NCBI GenBank assembly: GCA_004557545.1
Contig: SFGV01000078.1
Location: 1-10,662 of the forward strand
Direction of reading: 5' to 3'
Origin: Succinatimonas hippei
GTDB taxonomy: Bacteria; Pseudomonadota; Gammaproteobacteria; Enterobacterales; Succinivibrionaceae
DNA length: 10,662 nucleotides
Part shown: piece by piece, positions 6,761 through 10,662 of the stretch
Position numbering within the stretch: position 1 is the first letter of the stretch
How the letters are laid out: every line of letters starts with the position of its first letter
Position numbers and translations under genes: made by a program
The notes under the pieces: generated by a model
What the model was told of the DNA's origin: nothing
The model's input: the letters and a program-made list of their open reading frames with translations, nothing else
Database searches by the model: none

Positions 6761-6802
6761 TGCCCATCTTGCGCGGATCATCCGTATAAGATGGGCATTT
6801 TT
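6761..6802 (+). terminator. Rho-independent terminator of the XRE gene
   Basis: A perfect 10-bp stem, TGCCCATCTT (6761-6770) with AAGATGGGCA (6788-6797), has a 17-base loop containing a further CGG/CCG pairing. It is followed directly by five T at 6798-6802. It begins nine bases after the XRE stop codon. Confidence 0.85.
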
Positions 6803-6836
6803 CTATATTTTTTCTCAAAATACATCCAGCTGGACG

Positions 6837-6866
6837 TTGATAACTCTCGGTAATTATGGATATATG
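6837..6866 (+). promoter_or_regulatory. Possible promoter of the recombinase remnant
   Basis: TTGATA (6837-6842) is followed after 18 bases by TATATG (6861-6866). The -35 is good and the -10 fair. It would drive the mini-ORF at 6915 and the recombinase at 6953. The rest of 6803-6914 shows no gene. Confidence 0.35.
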
Positions 6867-6914
6867 GGTATAGCGAGTTTTTCGCCAGATAACACTGAAA
6901 TGGAGGCGATTTAT

Positions 6915-6956
6915 ATGACAATCCGTAGAAACCGAGAGCGGGAGGTGAAGCGATGA
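6915..6956 (+). CDS. 13-residue mini-ORF coupled to the recombinase
   Basis: The frame starts with ATG at 6915, behind TGGAGG at 6901-6906, and encodes a very basic 13-residue peptide (MTIRRNREREVKR). Its TGA overlaps the ATG of the recombinase as ATGA (6953-6956). The good ribosome site and exact overlap suggest that it is translated and couples expression of the next gene. It may be a leader peptide, or simply a relic. Confidence 0.35.
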   Translation: MTIRRNREREVKR

Positions 6957-7261
6957 ACGATGGACGCAGAACAGCCGAGGAGCGGGCCAAACGACCGAAG
7001 ACAGCCCCAGTAGGAGCCAGCTTTGAGGCGGAGCGCCAGCGGTCAAAGAACGCCCTGCTCAAACAGCTGGACTCTATGGACGGCCGGAACGTGCGAAAGA
7101 TCGCCGCCGTGGCGGATGCGCCACAGGAGGAAAAGATCCTGCGCGGAGCAGCCTATTGCCGCGTCTCTACCGACGATATCGATTCCCAGAATGCGATTGA
7201 TGCGTACAGGGAGCTCCTGGAGAAATCATTTCAATCAATTAGAGGCAACTTGAACGATTAA
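6953..7261 (+). pseudogene. Truncated serine recombinase
   Basis: The ATG at 6953 has GGAGGTGA at 6941-6948. After about 60 residues of charged extension the frame reaches RGAAYCRVSTDDIDSQ, the N-terminal strand and catalytic-serine motif (R-V-S-T) of serine recombinases of the large-resolvase/integrase type. A functional enzyme would continue for several hundred residues with the rest of the catalytic domain and a zinc-ribbon DNA-binding part. Here the family pattern ends right after DDIDSQ, the next residues (NAIDAYRELLEKSF) do not look like a resolvase, and a stop follows at 7259-7261. It is therefore a relic of the integration module of the island. Repeat copies begin at its 3' end, so an insertion or deletion at this place probably broke it. 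Confidence 0.75.
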
Positions 7262-7329
7262 TCGAATTATGTAAGCCAAATGAACGATTGCGCGGCAAAG
7301 TGAACGATTGCCCCTGAAAGTGAACGATT
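7251..7329. repeat. Four direct copies of TGAACGATT, 20-30 bp apart
   Basis: Exact copies start at 7251, 7281, 7301 and 7321, at intervals of 30, 20 and 20 bases. Each is preceded by a loosely shared GGCAA/GAAAG-like sequence. Such regularly spaced short repeats are typical of protein-binding ends of transposable elements (IS21-type ends carry multiple internal repeats) or of iterons. No transposase or replication gene is present in the window. The repeats overlap the broken 3' end of the recombinase. Reading them as a leftover IS21-like end is inference. Confidence 0.7.
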
Positions 7330-7424
7330 ACTCGGGGAGCAAGGGCTAGAAAAGGCCACAGAAAGCAAAAAATCGGCCGACCGAAATGACGAGCGACCGA
7401 GAGCGATTTGAATTTCAAAGCGAG

Positions 7425-7467
7425 AAATGCGAGGAAATAGCTGGATTTCGGCTATTTCTTCGCATTT
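7425..7467. repeat. 17-bp inverted repeat with a 9-base loop
   Basis: Arms at 7425-7441 and 7451-7467 (AAATGCGAGGAAATAGC and GCTATTTCTTCGCATTT) are complementary except for one position, which would be a G-U pair in RNA. There is no T-run directly after it on either strand, so it is not a textbook terminator. It may be a transcription barrier, a structured RNA, or part of an element end. Apart from this and the tandem repeats I see no gene in 7262-7481. Confidence 0.6.
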
Positions 7468-7473
7468 ATAGGC

Positions 7474-7514
7474 AAAAAGTTTAGGTAGGTTATTCTATCA
7501 AAATAACCTACCTA
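7474..7514 (-). terminator. Terminator of tRNA-Ser
   Basis: The perfect 13-bp inverted repeat TAGGTAGGTTATT (7482-7494) and AATAACCTACCTA (7502-7514) has a 7-base loop. Read on the minus strand it begins three bases after the tRNA CCA end and is followed by AACTTTTT, with five T at 7478-7474. This is a standard Rho-independent terminator. Confidence 0.85.
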
Positions 7515-7517
7515 ATA

Positions 7518-7606
7518 TGGCGGGGAGTGCAGGATTCGAACCCGCGTGGGCTTGCACCCTAACGGTTTTCAAGACCGCCCCGTTATGACCGCTTCGGTAA
7601 CTCCCC
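7518..7606 (-). tRNA. tRNA-Ser (anticodon UGA)
   Basis: The minus-strand sequence folds as a class II tRNA of 89 bases including an encoded CCA (7520-7518). The acceptor arms GGGGAGT (7606-7600) and ACTCCCC pair fully, with discriminator G. The anticodon loop is CTTGAAA, giving TGA at 7571-7569. A long variable arm follows (TAGGGTGCAAGCCCA), then the T-loop GGTTCGAATCC. The UGA anticodon and long variable arm identify serine. It lies on the core-genome side of the island boundary, with its 3' end facing the island, as expected for a tRNA insertion hotspot. Confidence 0.97.
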
Positions 7607-7635
7607 ATGGCGCGCCGGACGGCGCCGCGTCCAAA

Positions 7636-7664
7636 AAGGTACCACAAAATGCCCGCACTGTCAT
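7636..7664 (-). promoter_or_regulatory. Likely promoter of tRNA-Ser
   Basis: On the minus strand ATGACA (7664-7659) and TACCTT (7641-7636) are separated by 17 bases. Transcription would begin about 20-25 bases before the mature tRNA end at 7606. The -10 is only partly consensus. Confidence 0.45.
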
Positions 7665-7735
7665 GGTATAGTAATGGGACGTATATCCGTTGCTTTTTTG
7701 CGATATGGATGAAATGTTGTAAGGAGAGTATTTGA

Positions 7736-9223
7736 ATGAACGACTTTGGAAGCAAGATCTATGCTGCCGCGCAGAAGGCCGTAAAAGAGGTCTATGATCT
7801 GGACGTGACGGAAGGCCAGCTCGTCGTTGAGACGCCGCAGGACACCAGGCTGGGCGATTATTCTACCAGCATCGCCATGAAGCTTTCGCGCACTCTCCGA
7901 CGCAACCCGATGGAGATCGCCGAGCCCCTCGCCGCCAGGCTCTCGGAGCTTCTGCCCGAGTGTGAGTCCGTCACCGTCGCCCGCCCCGGCTTTATCAACT
8001 TCAAGCTCAAGGCAAGCGCTCTGACCGCCGTTATCAACGACGTTCTCGCCGCCGGCGACGATTACGGCAAAAACGATTCCGGCAAGGGCAAGCATCTGCT
8101 GCTCGAGTGGGTCTCCGCCAACCCGACCGGCGATCTGCACTGCGGCCATGCGCGCAACGCCGCCTGGGGCGACTGCATCGCCCGCATGATGGAGGCCAGC
8201 GGCTGGGACGTGCTGCGTGAGTTCTATGTCAACGACGCCGGCAACCAGATCGTCATGCTCGGCGAATCGCTCACCGCCCGCTACTTTGAGCACTTCGGCA
8301 AGGAGTACCCTCTGCCCGAGGGCGGCTACCATGCCGACGATATCAAGGTCATCGCCGCGCAGCTTGCCGAGGAAGAGGGCGACAAGTGGCTCACCGCCGA
8401 TCCGAAGGAGCGCCTCGCGCACTTCATGGACTACGGCAAGAAGAAGGAGCTCGAAAAGATCGACCGCGATCTCAAGGCCTACCGCGTCACGATGCAGAGC
8501 TGGATGCATGAGACGTTCTTCTATGAGAACAACTCCAAGCGCATCAACGACTGCCTGCAGCACATGGCGGATATGGGTCTCACCTACGAAAAGGACGGCG
8601 CGCTCTGGTTGAACGCCCTCACCGCGCTCGGCTATCCGGAGGGCACGCTCTCTGTCGACCTTATCCAGATGGTCCGCATGGTCGAAGACGGCAAGGAAGT
8701 CAAAATGTCCAAGCGCACCGGCAACGCGATCACCATCCGCGAGCTGTGCGAGGATATCGGCGTGGACGCCGCGCGCTGGTTCTTCGTCTCCAAGGACGTT
8801 GCGACGCACATGGATCTCGATCTCAAGCTCGCCCGCTCCAAGGACAACAACAACCCCGTGTACTACGCCCAGTATGCCTACTCGCGCATGTGCTCGATCC
8901 TCAAGAATCCCCAGATCCCCGAGTTCAAGCCGGTCGATTCCTATGACCGTCTGACCGACGAGAAGGAGCTGCAGCTGCTCAAGATGATCAGCGAGTTCCC
9001 GAAGGAGGTCGCCGCCGACGCGCTCAACCGCAAGCCGAACAAGATGACCGAGTATATCATCTCGCTCGTCAAGGTGTTCCACAGCTACTATAACTCCACG
9101 AAGGTCAACAACCCCGACGACCCCGAGCTCACCAACCAGCGTCTTGGCCTTGTCAAGGCAACGATGATTACGCTCCGAAACGCTCTCTGTCTCATCGGCG
9201 TTTCCGCTCCGGAAACCATGTAA
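7736..9223 (+). CDS. argS: Arginyl-tRNA synthetase with internal in-frame deletion
   Basis: A class I aminoacyl-tRNA synthetase that charges tRNA-Arg with arginine. The start at 7736 has AAGGAGAG at 7721-7728. A possible TATAGT -10 is at 7667-7672, without a clear -35. Present in order: the N-terminal Add-1 domain (residues 1-100, PGFINFKL), WVSANPTGDLHCGHARN with the HIGH signature (HCGH, 135-138), FYVNDAGNQ, KMSKRTGN (323-330), NPVYYAQYAYSR, and a normal C-terminal anticodon-binding domain ending GVSAPETM. The length is 495 residues against about 555 in the family. At Trp291-Leu292-Asn293 the frame jumps from GALW to NALTALGYPEG. About 57 residues normally between them are missing, including the conserved YTY...DIAYH and GADHHGY segments of the catalytic core. 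As read, this copy should be inactive or badly impaired. A full copy elsewhere, a strain mutation or an assembly collapse are the alternatives. Neighbour arcA also handles arginine. Confidence 0.93.
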   Translation: MNDFGSKIYAAAQKAVKEVYDLDVTEGQLVVETPQDTRLGDYSTSIAMKLSRTLRRNPMEIAEPLAARLSELLPECESVTVARPGFINFKLKASALTAVINDVLAAGDDYGKNDSGKGKHLLLEWVSANPTGDLHCGHARNAAWGDCIARMMEASGWDVLREFYVNDAGNQIVMLGESLTARYFEHFGKEYPLPEGGYHADDIKVIAAQLAEEEGDKWLTADPKERLAHFMDYGKKKELEKIDRDLKAYRVTMQSWMHETFFYENNSKRINDCLQHMADMGLTYEKDGALWLNALTALGYPEGTLSVDLIQMVRMVEDGKEVKMSKRTGNAITIRELCEDIGVDAARWFFVSKDVATHMDLDLKLARSKDNNNPVYYAQYAYSRMCSILKNPQIPEFKPVDSYDRLTDEKELQLLKMISEFPKEVAADALNRKPNKMTEYIISLVKVFHSYYNSTKVNNPDDPELTNQRLGLVKATMITLRNALCLIGVSAPETM

Positions 9224-9332
9224 TTTCGTTTCCGTAATTTTTCACAAATCGCAAAAAATCCCAAAATATACAATCCGCTCAAAAAGCAACCATACAACCT
9301 TTCTCCGAAAGGCATATACGGGCAGAAATTAA

Positions 9333-9367
9333 GGAAAGCCGCCGAAAGGCGGCTTTCCTCTTGTTTT
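9333..9367 (+). terminator. Terminator of argS
   Basis: A perfect 11-bp stem, GGAAAGCCGCC (9333-9343) with GGCGGCTTTCC (9348-9358), has a GAAA tetraloop and is followed by TCTTGTTTT. It lies 109 bases after the argS stop, so argS and arcA are probably separate transcription units. Confidence 0.88.
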
Positions 9368-9695
9368 ACAGGCGTTTTGCTCGCAATTTTCCGTTTTTTT
9401 TCGTTTTTTTTTAGGAACATTCCCCGCTATTCATCTTTTTTTCCATTCCCGCTGGGTTTTTCCGGCGGTTTTTTTCGGCTTATTGCAAATCCAAAGCGTG
9501 AAAAATGACTGCCGAAAAAACGTAAAAATGTTGATTTTCTGTACAACGATAATTGCAGAAATATACAATTTCTTCCGCACCGTTCTTCCAATATTTCAGC
9601 TTTCGTCGGATATGATAAGGATAGTAGATCCCTGTGCCGGCGTGAAAGCGCTGCGCGCCGGTACAGCCAACATTACAGAACAGGAGATCCAAATC
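9368..9695 (+). other. AT-rich intergenic region and arcA leader
   Basis: No gene is visible in this stretch. It holds several runs of T (about 9396-9475) and a 10-bp inverted repeat, TTTTTTCGGC (9470-9479) with GCCGAAAAAA (9511-9520), around a 31-base spacer. A hairpin lies at 9633-9665 in front of arcA. TATGAT at 9611-9616 could be a -10, but no good -35 stands before it, so I do not call a promoter. No convincing ArgR box was found. Confidence 0.5.
9633..9665 (+). promoter_or_regulatory. Hairpin in the arcA leader
   Basis: TGTGCCGGCG (9633-9642) pairs with CGCCGGTACA (9656-9665) over 10 bp with one G-U, around a 13-base loop. It ends 16 bases before the AGGAG of arcA at 9682-9686 and has no T-run after it. 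A role in mRNA stability or translation is possible. It is not a terminator. Confidence 0.45.
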
Positions 9696-10662
9696 ATGAA
9701 AGGAATTTGCGTTCGCAGCGAGATCAAGCCGCTGAAAAAAGTGCTTCTTCACCGTCCCGGCCGTGAGCTTCTTCACCTGACGCCGGACCGTCTTCCGGAG
9801 CTTCTCTTTGACGATATCCCGTTCCTCAAGGTCGCCCAGCAGGAGCACGACGCTTTCGCGCAGATCCTGCGCAGCAACGGCACCGAGGTCGTGTATCTCG
9901 AAGACCTGATGGCGGAAGTCCTCAAGCTCCATCCCGAGCAGACGAAGCCCTTCCTTTATCAGTGGCTCTCCGAGGGCAACATCAAGACCCGCCGCTGGCA
10001 GGACAAGCTCTATGAGTACCTCATCGGCAATTTTGAAGGCAAGGCGCTCGTCGAAAAGACGATGGAAGGCATCACGCTCAAGGAAATGGGCGGCGCTTCC
10101 GCTTATTCCCTGCAGGATCTGATCGCTCCGGCGGATGATCTGATCGTCGATCCGATGCCCAACCTCTACTTCACCCGCGACCCGTTCGCGTCCGTCGGCA
10201 CCGGCGTGTTCCTGCATAAGATGCGCTTCCCGACCCGCTGCCGCGAGACCATTTACGCCGACTATATTTTCCGCTTCCACCCCGATTTTGAAGGTCTGGT
10301 CAAGCGCTACTACGACCGCGACGGCCACGCCAACATCGAGGGCGGCGACGTGCTCAACCTCACCGAGGACACGCTCGCGATCGGCATCTCCCAGCGCACC
10401 TCCCCGGACGCCATCGAGGAAGCGTCCCGCAATCTCTTCGCCGATCCCGAAGCGAAGATCCGCACCGTGCTCGCGTTCGATATCCCGAGCTGCCGCGCGT
10501 TCATGCATCTCGACACCGTGTTCACCCAGATCGACTACGACAAGTATACGATCCATCCGGCGATCCTCGGGCCTCTCACCGTTTACGAGATCACCCCGGG
10601 CGTGAGCGATCCGACCGATCTCCACATCCGCCGCATCGACTCCAAGCTGGAGGACATTCTCG
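9696..10662 (+). CDS. arcA: Arginine deiminase, partial (3' end beyond window)
   Basis: Hydrolyses arginine to citrulline and ammonia, the first step of the ADI energy and acid-resistance pathway, in the cytoplasm. The ATG at 9696 has AGGAG at 9682-9686. 322 codons are visible and the frame is open at the right edge; the family has about 400-410 residues. Clear landmarks are the N-terminal KKVLLHRPGREL, LFDDIPFL and EHDAFAQ, then PMPNLYFTRDPFASVG with catalytic Asp162, NIEGGD with Glu215, and FMHLDTVFT with catalytic His271 and Asp273. The nucleophilic cysteine near the C-terminus lies outside the window. No internal deletion is seen, in contrast to argS. Codons are strongly G/C-ending, as in argS, so this is core genome. 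arcB and arcC might follow, but they are not in view. Confidence 0.97.
   Translation, partial: MKGICVRSEIKPLKKVLLHRPGRELLHLTPDRLPELLFDDIPFLKVAQQEHDAFAQILRSNGTEVVYLEDLMAEVLKLHPEQTKPFLYQWLSEGNIKTRRWQDKLYEYLIGNFEGKALVEKTMEGITLKEMGGASAYSLQDLIAPADDLIVDPMPNLYFTRDPFASVGTGVFLHKMRFPTRCRETIYADYIFRFHPDFEGLVKRYYDRDGHANIEGGDVLNLTEDTLAIGISQRTSPDAIEEASRNLFADPEAKIRTVLAFDIPSCRAFMHLDTVFTQIDYDKYTIHPAILGPLTVYEITPGVSDPTDLHIRRIDSKLEDIL

Larger units (their letters stand above)
286..7517. mobile_element. Putative decayed genomic island next to tRNA-Ser
   Basis: This stretch is visibly poorer in G/C than both flanks, most clearly in 1326-5096. It carries mobile-element traits: a serine recombinase relic, an XRE regulator, small phage-like proteins, and a helicase-nuclease cluster. 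It abuts the 3' end of a tRNA gene. The left boundary is the switch from nuclease to membrane-protein coding near 286-303. No copy of the tRNA 3' end is present at the left boundary, so no att pair can be assigned and the ends are approximate. Confidence 0.55.

Noticed and set aside
6953..6961. Fifth TGAACGAT copy at the recombinase start
   Set aside because: It is explained by the start codons Met-Asn-Asp, lacks the final T, and is far from the phased block.
7251..7329. CRISPR array
   Set aside because: The repeat unit is only nine bases with 11-21-base spacers, and there are no cas genes.
7661..9082. 473-codon open frame on the minus strand opposite argS
   Set aside because: It lies wholly antisense to a clear argS coding frame; GC-rich codons produce long antisense frames, and its protein is low-complexity with no family pattern.
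9480..10625. 381-codon open frame on the minus strand opposite arcA
   Set aside because: Antisense shadow of arcA; it has no ribosome site and no recognisable domain.

Overview
The window looks like a chromosomal segment of a gut-type Clostridia (Oscillospiraceae/Ruminococcaceae-like Bacillota). The evidence is GC-rich housekeeping genes of Gram-positive type, an arginine deiminase beside an arginyl-tRNA synthetase, strong AGGAGG-type ribosome sites, and an island of lower GC carrying genes of clostridial mobile-element character. This placement is an inference from sequence style, not a database match.

Left edge to about 300: GC-rich minus-strand DNA encoding part of a TauE/SafE (UreH-like) membrane protein. 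It is joined in frame, without a stop, to the truncated end of the island's last gene.

About 300 to 7480: an accessory island with clearly lower GC. Its core is one minus-strand cluster of seven genes read from 6390 down: (1) a protein with a KOW/Tudor-like N-terminus, a charged coiled coil and an EVE/PUA-like C-terminal domain; (2) a 61-residue helical protein; (3) a 65-residue zinc-ribbon protein; (4) a 249-residue coiled-coil protein; (5) a 972-residue SF1 (UvrD/Rep-like) helicase with an extra N-terminal domain and a C-terminal four-cysteine cluster; (6) a MutT-like Nudix hydrolase; (7) a PD-(D/E)XK nuclease of DUF2779/Cas4-like type, truncated. The cluster starts at a near-consensus extended -10 promoter, and most gene junctions overlap or nearly touch. 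A divergent XRE-type repressor gene lies on the plus strand with its own near-consensus promoter. The helicase, nuclease, Nudix and putative modified-base reader resemble the parts of an anti-phage or DNA-quality system, and I do not recognise the combination as a named one. To the right lie a truncated serine recombinase, four copies of TGAACGATT on a 20/30-bp spacing, a long hairpin, and the tRNA-Ser terminator. This suggests insertion at, and later decay near, the tRNA 3' end.

7518 to 10662: GC-rich core genome. It holds tRNA-Ser(UGA) on the minus strand, argS on the plus strand, a strong terminator, an AT-rich intergenic region, and the first 322 codons of arcA (arginine deiminase), which runs off the right edge. 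The argS frame lacks about 57 residues of its catalytic core, exactly in frame, so this copy is unlikely to be active as read. Several odd junctions in one window (nuclease fusion, argS deletion, recombinase truncation) mean that assembly error must be excluded before any of them is interpreted biologically.
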